From Saprospira sp. CCB-QB6 (GTDB lineage Bacteria > Bacteroidota > Bacteroidia > Chitinophagales > Saprospiraceae), in contig NZ_CP116808.1 of NCBI RefSeq assembly GCF_028464065.1, positions 3,377,501-3,441,500 on the forward strand: DNA of 64,000 bases, given 5' to 3'. The position numbers and the translations under genes are program-made. The notes under the pieces are model-generated. The model was not told the DNA's origin and ran no database searches. It saw nothing but the letters and a program-made list of their open reading frames with translations. This document shows, piece after piece, positions 1 to 8,864 of this stretch. How positions within the stretch are numbered: position 1 is the stretch's first letter; every line of letters begins with the position of its first letter.

Positions 1-5
1 TCATC

Positions 6-1799
6 TTAGTCTGTTTGATTGACGCTATAAGCCGTTTCTACAAGATCACGGTAAAAGCCATCAGGGTTTTGCATCAAAGTTTGATGATCGCCCATTTCCA
101 TTTTTCGGCCTTTGTCCAAAACCAAAATCTGGTCCGCATGCTGAATGGTAGAGAGGCGGTGGGCAATAATAATAGAGGTCCGTTTGGCAATCAATTTCTC
201 AATAGCATATTGAATAATGCTCTCGGTTTCGGGATCAATAGCCGAGGTGGCCTCATCTAAAATTAAGATATCGGGATCAAAGACCAACGCCCGAACAAAA
301 GAAATCAATTGTCGCTGCCCCATAGATAAAGTGGCGCCTCTTTCCATCACCTGATAATCATAGCCGCCAGGCAGGCGTTCAATAAACTCATCTGCACCAA
401 TCATTTTGGCGGCCGCAATCACCTCTTCCTTACTAATACTTTCATCTCTTAGGCAAATGTTTTCATAAACAGAGCCCGAAAAGAGAAAGACATCCTGAAG
501 CACAATGGCAATGCGGCTGCGTAGGCTGGCCAGCTCATAATTCCGAATCTCGACATCATCAATAAAGATTTCTCCCTTATGGATTTCATAAAAGCGGTTG
601 ATGATGTTAATAATGGTGGTCTTCCCTGCTCCAGTACTCCCCACAATGGCCATAGTTTGGCCTGCGGGCAGCTCAAAATCGAGCCCTTGTAGAATCCATT
701 TCTCTACCTCCTCGGGCTTTTTATCTTGCTCATAAGAGAAAAATACCTCCTTGAAGCGGATGCGGCCCTCTAGTTTGTCCACTAGCTGCTCGCCATTATT
801 CTGAATTTGTTTGTTGCTATCAATCAAATTAAAAACTCGGTTTCCCGCCACCAAGCCCATTTGCAAGGAGTTGAATTTATCGGCCAGCATCCGAACGGGG
901 CGGAAGAGCATGCCCAAATAGAGCGGAAAAGCCACCAATACCCCAATACTCACCTCTTCACTAAGGACCGATTGGGCGCCATACCAAACCATAAGGCCCA
1001 AAGAGCCCGCCGATAGGATTTCGACCATGGGAAAGAAGATCGCATAGTAAAAAATAGAGCGGATGTTGGCATCCGTATAGCGTTTATTGATCGCATCAAA
1101 CTTCTTAAGCTCTTGTTGTTCGGCATTAAAGATCTGAACGATGCGCATGCCCGTGATGCGTTCTTGCAAAAAGGCATTCATCTTAGACACTTCGGTCCGC
1201 ACATGCTCATAAGACTTCTTAACGGCCTCCTTAAACCAATAAGAGCCCCAGATGAGCAGGGGCATAGTGGTCAGACAGACCAGGGTGAGGCTCCAACTCG
1301 AGTAAAGCATCACGCCCAACACAAAAATGAGGGTTAAGATATCAGCCACAATCGTAATGGCCCCCTGCGAAAAGACCGTGTTGATCGTTTCGATATCATT
1401 GATCGTGCGGGTGGTAGAGGTGCCAATAGGCGTGCGGTCAAAGTAAGTGAGCCGCAGGCTATTGATATGTTTAAAGACCCGAAGCCGCAGATCCTTAATC
1501 ACCGATTGGCCCAAAAGGCCCGTAATGTAAGTAAAGAAATATTGCAAAGCGCCCTCAAAGAGTAGGACGCCAAACAAAAGGCCTACTATCCAGAGTAGAC
1601 CTTCATAATTGCCGGCTAGAATGTATTCATCTACACTCAATTGGACCAAATAGGGCCTTAAAATGGCCACTGGGGCCAAGACAATAGAGAGCGTAGCGGC
1701 CGTAATAAAGATAAATTTGTAGGGGCGAACCAATTTGAGCAAGCGAAAAAATAGCTGCCGATCGGCATAGCTGCCCCCTTCTTGTTTAGCGTTAGACAT
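6..1799 (-). CDS. ABC exporter, fused permease-ATPase (MsbA/MdlB type)
   Basis: A 597-residue half-transporter, expected to work as a dimer in the inner membrane and export a lipid, drug or peptide. Residues 1-330 hold the hydrophobic six-helix permease part. The ATPase follows, with Walker A GSTGAGKTT at 387-395, the signature LSMGQRQL and Walker B ILILDEAT. Length and order fit the exporter family. The start lies 10 bases after the stop of the small gene upstream (1809-2120), so the two probably share a transcript. The substrate cannot be read from the sequence. Confidence 0.93.
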   Translation of the reverse strand: MSNAKQEGGSYADRQLFFRLLKLVRPYKFIFITAATLSIVLAPVAILRPYLVQLSVDEYILAGNYEGLLWIVGLLFGVLLFEGALQYFFTYITGLLGQSVIKDLRLRVFKHINSLRLTYFDRTPIGTSTTRTINDIETINTVFSQGAITIVADILTLIFVLGVMLYSSWSLTLVCLTTMPLLIWGSYWFKEAVKKSYEHVRTEVSKMNAFLQERITGMRIVQIFNAEQQELKKFDAINKRYTDANIRSIFYYAIFFPMVEILSAGSLGLMVWYGAQSVLSEEVSIGVLVAFPLYLGMLFRPVRMLADKFNSLQMGLVAGNRVFNLIDSNKQIQNNGEQLVDKLEGRIRFKEVFFSYEQDKKPEEVEKWILQGLDFELPAGQTMAIVGSTGAGKTTIINIINRFYEIHKGEIFIDDVEIRNYELASLRSRIAIVLQDVFLFSGSVYENICLRDESISKEEVIAAAKMIGADEFIERLPGGYDYQVMERGATLSMGQRQLISFVRALVFDPDILILDEATSAIDPETESIIQYAIEKLIAKRTSIIIAHRLSTIQHADQILVLDKGRKMEMGDHQTLMQNPDGFYRDLVETAYSVNQTD

Positions 1800-1808
1800 G
1801 CAGTTGGT

Positions 1809-2120
1809 TTAGCGGATATGCACAATTTCATCATAAACACGAAGGGACTTCAAAAGGTTGAAATCCTGTTCGCTTTTACAAATCAGTTGGAGCCCGATAA
1901 ATTTCTGATTCTCGTGATTGTTAATGAAGTCCATTTTTAGGACCTCCTCAATTTCCCAGCTGCCCAGCTCTTGGCCCAGCTCAGTCACTAGTTGCATTCC
2001 GGCCTTCACCTGGCCTTCTTCAATATCGCCAAGGATGACAATGCGAAGTTTTTTCAAAAATCCGTAGACCACCCGAACGCGGAAGCGGTTTTCTGCGGGT
2101 TTAGCTTGTTTTTTAGACAT
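1809..2120 (-). CDS. Conserved-looking small protein upstream of the ABC exporter
   Basis: A 103-residue soluble protein starting MSKKQAKPAENRF. It has no signal peptide or membrane segment and mixes charged and aliphatic residues like a small alpha/beta domain. I do not recognise the family. It lies 10 bases upstream of the exporter gene on the same strand, so cotranscription is likely. A GC-rich intergenic element (2148-2269) lies just upstream of its start, so its promoter is in or beyond that element. Confidence 0.7.
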   Translation of the reverse strand: MSKKQAKPAENRFRVRVVYGFLKKLRIVILGDIEEGQVKAGMQLVTELGQELGSWEIEEVLKMDFINNHENQKFIGLQLICKSEQDFNLLKSLRVYDEIVHIR

Positions 2121-2147
2121 AAGGTTGTTGTTTAGTAGTTGTTTTTT

Positions 2148-2269
2148 GGGGGCTGCCCCAGCGCAAGGCGCTGGGTCGGGCTGTGTCGCAGCTCGCTGTT
2201 CGCTCGGCCCTGCGCCGCCTTCGGCGGCTGGGTCTGGCCCTTCGGGCCACTGCTATCCATCCCTCAGCC
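2148..2269 (+). repeat. GC-rich intergenic element, copy 1 (forward)
   Basis: Begins TTTTTTGGGGGCTGCCCC, holds the core GCTCGCTGTTCGCTCGGCCC, a variable hairpin (CCGCCTTCGGCGG), GGTCTGGCC and ends CTCAGCC. It lies between aspartate kinase and the small gene 1809-2120. Forward means the strand reading CTCGGCCC then GGTCTGGC. Confidence 0.85.
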
Positions 2270-2286
2270 AATTGAGCAGATTGGGC

Positions 2287-2341
2287 AAAGAGGGGACAAG
2301 CCCCTCTCAAAAGCAGGGCGCTTTGCGCCCTGCAAGGGCAA
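2287..2341 (-). terminator. Hairpin pair behind aspartate kinase
   Basis: Two perfect stem-loops lie just behind the aspartate kinase stop: GAGGGG/CCCCTC and GCAGGGCGC/GCGCCCTGC. On the minus strand the second is followed by TTTT, so it may terminate transcription. They may equally belong to the neighbouring GC-rich element. Confidence 0.45.
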
Positions 2342-2344
2342 AGT

Positions 2345-3619
2345 TTAGGACCAAAGGGCCTCGGCGGCAATGAGCAATTGGCTTGTACAGCCAATATGCT
2401 CCTCCAGTAAAATCTCTTTATTTTGTCGAAGCATGTTGAGGGCTTCTTCTGTTTGGTGGCGCAGGCTAATGAGCTGTAGATCGCTGCGCAGTTCGGTCAT
2501 ATAGGTTTGGGCCAATTCTTCGAGTAGGCCGCCCAGCTTTTGGGGCTCATAATTGATGCAAACCGAAAAGGCGAGGGCCGTATTTTGGGTCATATTGACC
2601 TTAATGCGGTGTTTGGCAAAGCTCGCAAAGAGGGCCGAAAAGCGGGCCTCATCCACAAACTGAAAATCCTTGGCCTTAATCTTTAGTAGGGCCTGTTCCT
2701 TTTTGACCACAAAGATGGGGGGATATTGATCTACCTCTTCTGAAGAGACCAAGCTTCCTCTTTCTTGGGGCTGGACAAAAGATTTGACCCAAAGGGGAAT
2801 ATTTTTGTTTTGAAGGGGACGCAATGTTTTGGGGTGGATCACCTGTGCGCCATAATAAGTCATCTCGATCGCCTCGGCATAAGAAATATTGTCGAGTAGG
2901 ACCGTTTTGTCAAAGATACGGGGATCTGCATTGAGGAGGCCGGGGACATCCTTCCAAATCGCTAGGCGGTCGGCATTGAGGCAAAAGGCAAAAATGGCGG
3001 CTGTATAATCAGAGCCTTCTCGGCCAAGGGTGGTGGTAAAGTTTTCGCTACTGCTTCCGAGGAAGCCTTGGGTAAGGACCATTTGGCCTTGGGGAAGAGC
3101 GGGAACAATTTTTTGGATGCGGCTTTGGGTTTCGGCCCAATCTACTTGCGCATCGCGATAGCTATTATCGGTTAGGATACAATCGCGGACATCAAGCCAG
3201 TGGGTGGGCAGGCCTTCCTCATTGAGGTAGGCGGCCAAGATTGTGGTAGAGAGCAGTTCGCCCAGTGAGACAATTTGATCGTATAGATAATCGTAGCTAT
3301 CTTGGGGTTCTTCTTCGAGGATCCATTCTACATCTACAAAGAGGTCGTTGATCTCATCATAGATAGGATGTTGAGGGTTCTCAAAGAGGCCTTGGAGCAG
3401 TTCTAAATGGTGTTGTCGGACGCCTTGGAGCAAAACCTCTGCTTGGCCTGTTTGTTGCACATAGGCCTGCACTACTTTCTCTAGTGCGTTGGTAATTTTA
3501 CCAGAGGCAGAGACTACAACCAGGGGTTGTTCTTGCTGGTATTGGCGAAGGATTTGGACCACATTTTTGATTGCGGCAACATCTTTAATGGAGGCGCCAC
3601 CAAACTTGAAGACAGGCAT
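2345..3619 (-). CDS. lysC: Aspartate kinase (monofunctional)
   Basis: Phosphorylates aspartate, the first step towards lysine, threonine, methionine and diaminopimelate. The 424-residue protein starts MPVFKFGGASIKD, with the family KFGG motif at residues 5-8. It has the substrate motif GREGSDYTAA and DVPGLLNADPRIF, both typical of aspartokinases. The last 130 residues or so fit the regulatory ACT region. No homoserine dehydrogenase domain is attached. The gene stands alone between two GC-rich elements in opposite orientation (2148-2269 and 3835-3948). Confidence 0.93.
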   Translation of the reverse strand: MPVFKFGGASIKDVAAIKNVVQILRQYQQEQPLVVVSASGKITNALEKVVQAYVQQTGQAEVLLQGVRQHHLELLQGLFENPQHPIYDEINDLFVDVEWILEEEPQDSYDYLYDQIVSLGELLSTTILAAYLNEEGLPTHWLDVRDCILTDNSYRDAQVDWAETQSRIQKIVPALPQGQMVLTQGFLGSSSENFTTTLGREGSDYTAAIFAFCLNADRLAIWKDVPGLLNADPRIFDKTVLLDNISYAEAIEMTYYGAQVIHPKTLRPLQNKNIPLWVKSFVQPQERGSLVSSEEVDQYPPIFVVKKEQALLKIKAKDFQFVDEARFSALFASFAKHRIKVNMTQNTALAFSVCINYEPQKLGGLLEELAQTYMTELRSDLQLISLRHQTEEALNMLRQNKEILLEEHIGCTSQLLIAAEALWS

Positions 3620-3834
3620 AAGGGCAATTTATTAAATAAGGTAAAACTTGTTCTTGCTCACTCTTGGAAAAGCGCATAGGGCAAAGAGTGCTTGATCTGC
3701 CTGCAAAAGTACAATGAACTAAGCTAAAAACTAGGCATCTTCTAGTTGAAATGCTAATTTTGCGCAAGCAGGCGGCTTTTTTTACATTTGGGAGGCTGGG
3801 TAAAGGCCAAATAGCGGTCGGACCCCTTCCATTT
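3620..3834. other. Divergent intergenic region, no gene seen
   Basis: This lies between aspartate kinase (minus) and the OmpA-like gene (plus). Apart from the GC-rich element that follows, it is plain AT-rich sequence. It should contain the aspartate kinase promoter, but I could not place one with confidence. Confidence 0.5.
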
Positions 3835-3948
3835 GGCCTAGCGATGTGCAGCAGTGGCCCGAAGGGCCAGACCCAGGCGGCGCAGCCGCCGCAGGGCCGA
3901 GCGAATAGCGAGCTGCGAAACGTAGCGCCTGCCGCAGGCAGGAGGCCC
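3835..3948 (-). repeat. GC-rich intergenic element, copy 2 (reverse)
   Basis: Starts GGCCTAGCGATGTGCAGCAG, then GGCCCGAAGGGCC, a hairpin built on GGCGGC/GCCGCC, AGGGCCGAGCG and a terminal palindrome GCCTGCCGCAGGC before GGCCCAAAAAA. Reverse complement of the copy 1 skeleton. Confidence 0.85.
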
Positions 3949-4013
3949 AAAAAACGGTTGAACAGAAAAGAGCGCCTTAGAAGGGGCGGCAAACATAGAC
4001 CAAAAAATAATAT

Positions 4014-5180
4014 ATGAATCGATCAACATTAGTGGCTTTGGCATTAGTTGCGTTTTGCGGGATGCTTAGGGGCCAGACAGAAATCATTTATTTGGAGAAT
4101 CCCTCATTTGAGGACGAGCCGCGTCCGGGTTGGCAGCCTCGGGGATGGATAGATTGTGGATTTGCGGGGGAGTCGCCTCCCGATGTACAGCCTTTTGGAG
4201 GCTTTGGGGTGACGCAGGCGGCCCATGATGAGAACACCTATTTGGGTTTGGTGGTGCGAGATAACAAGACTTGGGAGGCGGTAAGTCAGCGATTGGCTAG
4301 GCCGATAAAAGAGGGGCAGTGTTATCGGTTCAGCATCTATTTGGCGCGATCTGCGCAGTATGTGAGTCCGACCAAGTTGAAGCCCAATGAGTTGACCAAT
4401 TTTAACAAGGGGGCGATTTTGCGGATTTATGGGGGGAATTCTCCTCGGGACAAGGCGGAATTGTTGGCCAGTAGTGATATGGTGACGCATACGGATTGGC
4501 GGCCGTATAAATTTGAGTTTACGCCTAAGAAAAGCTATCGCTATTTTGTGTTAGAGGCCTATTATAAGACGCCGACCATGTTTTATTACAATGGGAACTT
4601 GTTGTTGGATAATGCTTCGGAGATCTACAGCTGTGAGATTCCGGAGGAAGAGCCGGACAATCCTATATTGGCGCAGGTAGACCCTAAGGATCGGAAGGTC
4701 AATGTAAAGCCATCGCCTAAGGAAGATCCGATTTTGCCCAAGGAAAAAGAGGAGCCTAAGGAAGCGCCTAAGGAGGTAGACCGAGGGGATTTTAAGGGGG
4801 ATTTGAAGGCAGAGGATTTGGCTTTGGGGGATAAATTTCGTTTGGACAACTTGTATTTTCAGGCAGATTCTTCGAGTATTACGCCTGCTGCGGCTTTGGA
4901 GTTAAACGAGTTGGTTGCCTTTATGAAAAAGAACAAGGGGGTATCGATAGAAGTTGGGGGGCATACCAATGGTTTGCCTACGCATGAGTACTGCGACAAC
5001 TTATCGGAGGATCGGGCGAAGAGCATAGCGCGTTATTTAACGGCCAAGGGGATTGATCGTCGTCGGATTAGTTATCGGGGGTATGGCAAGCGTCAGCCCA
5101 TAGCGGACAATGAAACTCGGGAGGGGCGGAAGCGCAACCAGCGGGTAGAAATAAAAATTACGAAATTGGAGACGAACTGA
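4014..5180 (+). CDS. OmpA-family envelope protein with N-terminal beta-sandwich-like region
   Basis: A 388-residue secreted protein, probably outer-membrane or periplasmic and bound to peptidoglycan. Residues 1-21 are a signal peptide ending RGQ. Residues 22-205 (ENPSFED..., LLLDNASEIYSC) resemble carbohydrate-binding jelly-roll modules of Bacteroidota surface proteins; that part is inference. Residues 220-265 are a Pro/Lys/Glu linker. The C-terminal 120 residues are an OmpA domain with VGGHTNGLP, LSEDRAKSIARYL and the GYGKRQP and NQRVEI motifs. A strong terminator follows at 5207-5236, so it looks monocistronic. Confidence 0.9.
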   Translation: MNRSTLVALALVAFCGMLRGQTEIIYLENPSFEDEPRPGWQPRGWIDCGFAGESPPDVQPFGGFGVTQAAHDENTYLGLVVRDNKTWEAVSQRLARPIKEGQCYRFSIYLARSAQYVSPTKLKPNELTNFNKGAILRIYGGNSPRDKAELLASSDMVTHTDWRPYKFEFTPKKSYRYFVLEAYYKTPTMFYYNGNLLLDNASEIYSCEIPEEEPDNPILAQVDPKDRKVNVKPSPKEDPILPKEKEEPKEAPKEVDRGDFKGDLKAEDLALGDKFRLDNLYFQADSSSITPAAALELNELVAFMKKNKGVSIEVGGHTNGLPTHEYCDNLSEDRAKSIARYLTAKGIDRRRISYRGYGKRQPIADNETREGRKRNQRVEIKITKLETN

Positions 5181-5206
5181 CTCTTTGATTAAGAGTAAAT
5201 TAGCGA

Positions 5207-5236
5207 GCCCCCTTGAAAAAGGGGGCATTTTTTTTG
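5207..5236 (+). terminator. Rho-independent terminator
   Basis: GCCCCCTT-GAAA-AAGGGGGC followed by an A and nine T residues, 26 bases behind the OmpA-family gene. Confidence 0.85.
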
Positions 5237-5244
5237 AAAAAAGG

Positions 5245-5276
5245 TTTGGACAAATCAGAAAGCCGTCTTATATTTG
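5245..5276 (+). promoter_or_regulatory. Bacteroidota-type promoter of the tRNA cluster
   Basis: TTTG at 5245-5248 and TATATTTG at 5269-5276, separated by 20 bases, match the Bacteroidota consensus TTTG-N19-21-TAnnTTTG. The first tRNA begins 11 bases downstream. Confidence 0.7.
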
Positions 5277-5286
5277 CAACGCACTC

Positions 5287-5378
5287 GGAGGAATGGGTGA
5301 GTGGCTGAAACCACCAGTTTGCTAAACTGACGTACTTCGAAAGGGGTACCGCGGGTTCGAATCCCGCTTCCTCCGCCA
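5287..5378 (+). tRNA. tRNA-Ser (GCT), copy 1
   Basis: The acceptor stem GGAGGAA pairs with TTCCTCC. The anticodon loop TTGCTAA gives anticodon GCT (serine AGC/AGT). It has a long variable arm and a GGTTCGAATCC T arm. The gene body is 89 nt and CCA is encoded (5376-5378). Confidence 0.96.
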
Positions 5379-5397
5379 GATTTGGCTTCGGCCAATT

Positions 5398-5472
5398 CGG
5401 GCTTTGGCGCAGTTCGGTTAGCGCGCCTGCTTTGGGAGCAGGAGGTCGCAGGTTCGAATCCTGCAAGCCCGA
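5398..5472 (+). tRNA. tRNA-Pro (TGG), copy 1
   Basis: 75 nt with acceptor stem CGGGCTT/AAGCCCG. The anticodon stem CCTGC/GCAGG encloses TTTGGGA, giving anticodon TGG. The T arm is GCAGGTTCGAATCCTGC. CCA is not encoded. It lies 19 bases behind the first tRNA-Ser. Confidence 0.96.
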
Positions 5473-5478
5473 CATATT

Positions 5479-5518
5479 AAAAGGTCCTAATTATCGTAAA
5501 GATGATTGGGACTTTTTA
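5479..5518 (+). terminator. Imperfect terminator-like hairpin after tRNA pair 1
   Basis: AAAAGGTCC and GGGACTTTTT flank an AT-rich loop and form an imperfect stem ending in a T run. It may end transcription of the first tRNA pair. Confidence 0.5.
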
Positions 5519-5539
5519 AACTACATTCAGAAAACACTC

Positions 5540-5631
5540 GGAGGAATGGGTGAGTGGCTGAAACCACCAGTTTGCTAAACTGACGTACTTCGAAAGGGGT
5601 ACCGCGGGTTCGAATCCCGCTTCCTCCGCCA
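5540..5631 (+). tRNA. tRNA-Ser (GCT), copy 2
   Basis: Reads identical to copy 1 through the gene body and encoded CCA. The immediate upstream bases (ACACTC versus GCACTC) are also shared, so the duplication extends slightly beyond the gene. Confidence 0.96.
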
Positions 5632-5652
5632 GGCAATTGGCTTCGGCCAGTA

Positions 5653-5727
5653 CGGGCTTTGGCGCAGTTCGGTTAGCGCGCCTGCTTTGGGAGCAGGAGG
5701 CCGCAGGTTCGAATCCTGCAAGCCCGA
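5653..5727 (+). tRNA. tRNA-Pro (TGG), copy 2
   Basis: Same 75-nt structure as copy 1 with one difference, in the variable region (GAGGCCGC here, GAGGTCGC in copy 1). The anticodon is TGG. It is followed at once by a strong terminator. Confidence 0.96.
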
Positions 5728-5733
5728 CGAATA

Positions 5734-5768
5734 AACCCCGATCACGGAAAAGTGGTCGGGGTTTTTTT
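5734..5768 (+). terminator. Rho-independent terminator of the tRNA cluster
   Basis: The stem AAACCCCGATCAC pairs with GTGGTCGGGGTTT and is followed by further T residues. Confidence 0.85.
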
Positions 5769-5806
5769 ATTAGCGTTAATGATTAGATCAATCTTAACTA
5801 GAAGAG

Positions 5807-6265
5807 ATGAAAAACTATAGTCTATTTTTCTTGCTGACCCTGTTACTCCTGTCTTGCAAGTCCACTCAAAATGCATCGGACTCGATTAGTGGAGATGAAA
5901 AGGCGGAAGCCAATAAAAAACAAGCAGCTGATATGGAAGTTGTGAATTTGCAGCCCCTTCAAACTAATTATAAGGTGAAAGAAGGGCAGGAACTAAGGTA
6001 TAGTTTTACTCAACATACCTCTGTAGGCAATACCGGCGAGTTTGAAATTGAGGATTCCTCCATCATTGAATTTAAAGAGAAAACTTTGGACTATAAACTG
6101 AAGATCGATGAAAGCGCAGGGGAGATCCGTCCCGCTGGTGGAGATCAAGCCAAGGCTACCTTTATTTTTGTGGCCAAAAAGAAGGGAAAGACGAAGTTGA
6201 AGATTAAGCAGCTTTTTCGGGGGGCGGTGATGGAGGAGTATGTGATGAAAGTGGTGGTGGAGTGA
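5807..6265 (+). CDS. Small lipoprotein, possibly chagasin-like
   Basis: A 152-residue lipoprotein: the signal peptide ends in the lipobox LLSC, so Cys17 would be acylated. The mature part has a charged linker to about residue 45 and then a compact beta-rich domain. Its end (FIFVAKKKGKTKLKIKQLF, EEYVMKVVVE) resembles the last strands of chagasin/I42 protease inhibitors. That similarity is weak, and the typical NPTTGY loop is not seen. A terminator follows at 6276-6313. Confidence 0.75.
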   Translation: MKNYSLFFLLTLLLLSCKSTQNASDSISGDEKAEANKKQAADMEVVNLQPLQTNYKVKEGQELRYSFTQHTSVGNTGEFEIEDSSIIEFKEKTLDYKLKIDESAGEIRPAGGDQAKATFIFVAKKKGKTKLKIKQLFRGAVMEEYVMKVVVE

Positions 6266-6275
6266 TGGGAAAAGG

Positions 6276-6313
6276 AAATCCCCGAGCACTGGAGTGGTCG
6301 GGGATTTTGTTTT
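6276..6313 (+). terminator. Rho-independent terminator
   Basis: AAATCCCCGA...TCGGGGATTTT followed by GTTTT, directly behind the lipoprotein gene. Confidence 0.8.
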
Positions 6314-6435
6314 GTATAGACTTAAATCTATTGGGCTAGTTTTTTTTCGTGACTTATTTATAATAGTTTTACAGTTAGCTAATTTTTAGTTTGTTGGTTT
6401 TGTGTAGCAAAGCCTTTAATACCTTAGTTGCCATT

Positions 6436-8106
6436 TTATAACCAATCTAATTCATCAAATAAAGACCCTTCATCTTCTTCGGTCTCAGTTTCTTTTGAGT
6501 TTACAAGAAATAAAGTTTTTTTAGCCCTAGTTAGAGCAACATATTTAAGATTTCTTTCTTGAATTCTTTCCCAATCTTGCTGATTATCTCTATAAAGAGG
6601 AAGTGAATCATAATTTATAATAAATACTACATCATTTTCTAAGCCTTTAGCTCTGTGTATTGTAGATAGTTTAATAGCATTCGGACCACCACTAATTAGT
6701 TTTTTTATTCGTTTTAAAAGTTCATCTATTGTATCTATATCTAAGTTAATATACATTTGCTTTTGAATAAATCCTAGTTTTAGATTCAGTAAGTGTATTT
6801 CATAAGCTATGATTTTAGCTTTTTCTGCATTGTCAATAATGTTACTTGCTTCCTTTTCAATAAAGTATATTTTCCTTTTTTTAACTTTATTTAAAAGATT
6901 TTCAAGGTCTTCAGTGCTTTTGAGTTCTTCTCTCGAAAACATAAATCTTAAACTATTTAATACCTCTTTTATATCATCTTCATGTACTTCAACAGTAATG
7001 GATTTGTCAAGCAACATAAATAATAGTTCTAATAGAGGACTCTTGACTCTTGAGATTACTAAATTTCCAGGTTTAACTTTAGAAATAACTTCATTAAAAC
7101 GGATATTATAAATATCTCCTTCCTTATGTTTAAATGGGCTAATATCTTCCCTAAAGTTCTTTGCTAACTCAATTACATTAGAAGGACATCTAAAGCACTT
7201 TGACAGTTTTAGACTTCTTGAATTAGCTAAACTCTTTAATCTATTATAAGAATTTATATCAGCTCCTGCAAAACCATAAATAGACTGATAAGGATCTCCA
7301 ACTGAGAGAACCCGCCCTGTTTTCTTGATGTATTTAAAAGCTACAGCTATTTGAGAATTTGATAAATCTTGACATTCGTCTATGAACAAGAGATCAAATT
7401 TAGTTTGAGGATAAAGTTGCCAGGCATAGGGGAGATACAACATGTCTGCAAAATCAATCTTTTTAAGGTTTTTTGCGATTGTGTTACCTCTGTCAAGTAA
7501 ATAGTTATTGGCTTTCCAATATAGTTTCAGTTTTAAATTAAATTGCGTAGATTCTTGTTGCGTATGGTTAAATATCCCAAAATGAAGCACCATATCCTTA
7601 AAGGCTTCAAAATTATCAGGGGTTAATGTTAGTCTATATTTTGTACAAATTTCTTTTAGCCTGTATTTATATTGATATAAGTAGTTTTTTAAAACTTCTT
7701 TTTGGTTTTTATCCATGGGGTTTTCTGGGATCTCGTCTAATTTCAATAATTCTTTTAGACTATGTTCAGCGTATTTCTGAACGTAATCGTCTATAATTGG
7801 AGTATACTTAAAGTCATCAACTTTATATCTTGAAGTAGAATTAGTATTGAGAATATCAAAGCCTAATGCGTGCATTGTTTTGACAATAATATGGTCAAAG
7901 CCCTTTCTTGCAAATCGGTTCTGAATTTCTTTACGAATACTTCTATTAAAAGCACAAAAAAGAACTTTTTTGCTAGAACCAATATATGTTGCACTTTCAA
8001 TAATTGTTGTAGTTTTTCCAGATCCAGCAACAGCATCAATAATTCCATGATTAGAATCGTACTGTACAAATTGAAAAATACGTTCCTGTTCTTCGGTATA
8101 TTTCAT
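6436..8106 (-). CDS. UvrD/Rep-type superfamily 1 helicase
   Basis: A 556-residue DNA helicase. Motif I AGSGKTT is at residues 27-33; motif II FIDECQD, motif III GDPYQSIYGFAG, motif IV FRCP, motif V STIHRAKGLE and motif VI YVALTRAKK follow in the canonical order. It is shorter than housekeeping UvrD/PcrA (about 700) and more AT-rich than its neighbours. It is the last gene of a three-gene minus-strand set, 39 bases behind the PD-(D/E)XK-like gene. The context suggests genome defence or DNA repair. It is not Gabija as such, because no GajA-like gene is present. Confidence 0.9.
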   Translation of the reverse strand: MKYTEEQERIFQFVQYDSNHGIIDAVAGSGKTTTIIESATYIGSSKKVLFCAFNRSIRKEIQNRFARKGFDHIIVKTMHALGFDILNTNSTSRYKVDDFKYTPIIDDYVQKYAEHSLKELLKLDEIPENPMDKNQKEVLKNYLYQYKYRLKEICTKYRLTLTPDNFEAFKDMVLHFGIFNHTQQESTQFNLKLKLYWKANNYLLDRGNTIAKNLKKIDFADMLYLPYAWQLYPQTKFDLLFIDECQDLSNSQIAVAFKYIKKTGRVLSVGDPYQSIYGFAGADINSYNRLKSLANSRSLKLSKCFRCPSNVIELAKNFREDISPFKHKEGDIYNIRFNEVISKVKPGNLVISRVKSPLLELLFMLLDKSITVEVHEDDIKEVLNSLRFMFSREELKSTEDLENLLNKVKKRKIYFIEKEASNIIDNAEKAKIIAYEIHLLNLKLGFIQKQMYINLDIDTIDELLKRIKKLISGGPNAIKLSTIHRAKGLENDVVFIINYDSLPLYRDNQQDWERIQERNLKYVALTRAKKTLFLVNSKETETEEDEGSLFDELDWL

Positions 8107-8145
8107 AAGGTAATTGTTTTAATTTATTCTAAGTGCTTTCCCACA

Positions 8146-8757
8146 CTACACCCCCTCCACAATCGCCTCAAAGCGAGTTTTCAAATCACTATATTTGATA
8201 GCCTTCAGCCCCAGTTTTTTGAGGCGAGTAAGCCCCAAACTCTTTTGATGGCCTAGTTCTTTGTCCAAAAGGGAAGTTGGAGCCAGATAAAAACACCATT
8301 GGTCCATATCCAGCGGGTTGATCGTTGCTTGATCCTTATGATCCAACAAGCAGAAAATATAAATATCTGCCTGCCTTTTGTATGTTTCCGAGTAATTTCC
8401 ATCCTGCAGCAGCCCTTTAGTAGGCGCAATCCCAAAACGAATACTAGATAGCTTTTTCTGCGCCCATGCTTGGATATAAGCAGCAGATTTTACCTCAATT
8501 TTGACCTTCCCTTTTTCTGTTTGGGTTTCAAAATCATAGGCATCCCACTCTAAACGGGTAGCGGAATTTATGTCTAGCGCCATTTTTACAATGAATTCCG
8601 CCAGAATGCCTCTAGTTCGGTTTTCTATTAAGTTCGATTGATTCCATTTCCAGAAATCCACCAGCTTAAATGCTAAGGATTTGGAGTTGGCTAGAAAAGG
8701 CTTATCCTCCTCTAAACTAGGGATAATATGCTCTGTTTGATAGCTTGCTTTGTCCAT
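8146..8757 (-). CDS. PD-(D/E)XK nuclease-like protein
   Basis: A 203-residue soluble protein. Residues 47-56 (RTRGILAEFI) followed by WDAYDF and KIEVKSAAY give the pattern E...D...ExK of the PD-(D/E)XK nuclease fold. The likely metal ligands are the Asp of YDF and the Glu and Lys of EVK. I do not know a named subfamily. It lies between an EVE/PUA-like gene (107-base gap) and the UvrD-like helicase (39-base gap) on the same strand. A nuclease-helicase pair is typical of defence modules, but that role is inference. Confidence 0.7.
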   Translation of the reverse strand: MDKASYQTEHIIPSLEEDKPFLANSKSLAFKLVDFWKWNQSNLIENRTRGILAEFIVKMALDINSATRLEWDAYDFETQTEKGKVKIEVKSAAYIQAWAQKKLSSIRFGIAPTKGLLQDGNYSETYKRQADIYIFCLLDHKDQATINPLDMDQWCFYLAPTSLLDKELGHQKSLGLTRLKKLGLKAIKYSDLKTRFEAIVEGV

Positions 8758-8864
8758 TTGAAATGGGGTTTATTTTAAGGTTTTGTTGCCATGATTAAAG
8801 TAGAAAAAAACGGGCATAATAGCAGCCTGATCAATCCATTTTATATGCTTTTTGGTATAAAGGC

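Noticed and set aside
3585-3992. 135-codon minus-strand ORF over the aspartate kinase upstream region
   Set aside because: It translates the GC-rich element and overlaps the real gene; it has no family signal.
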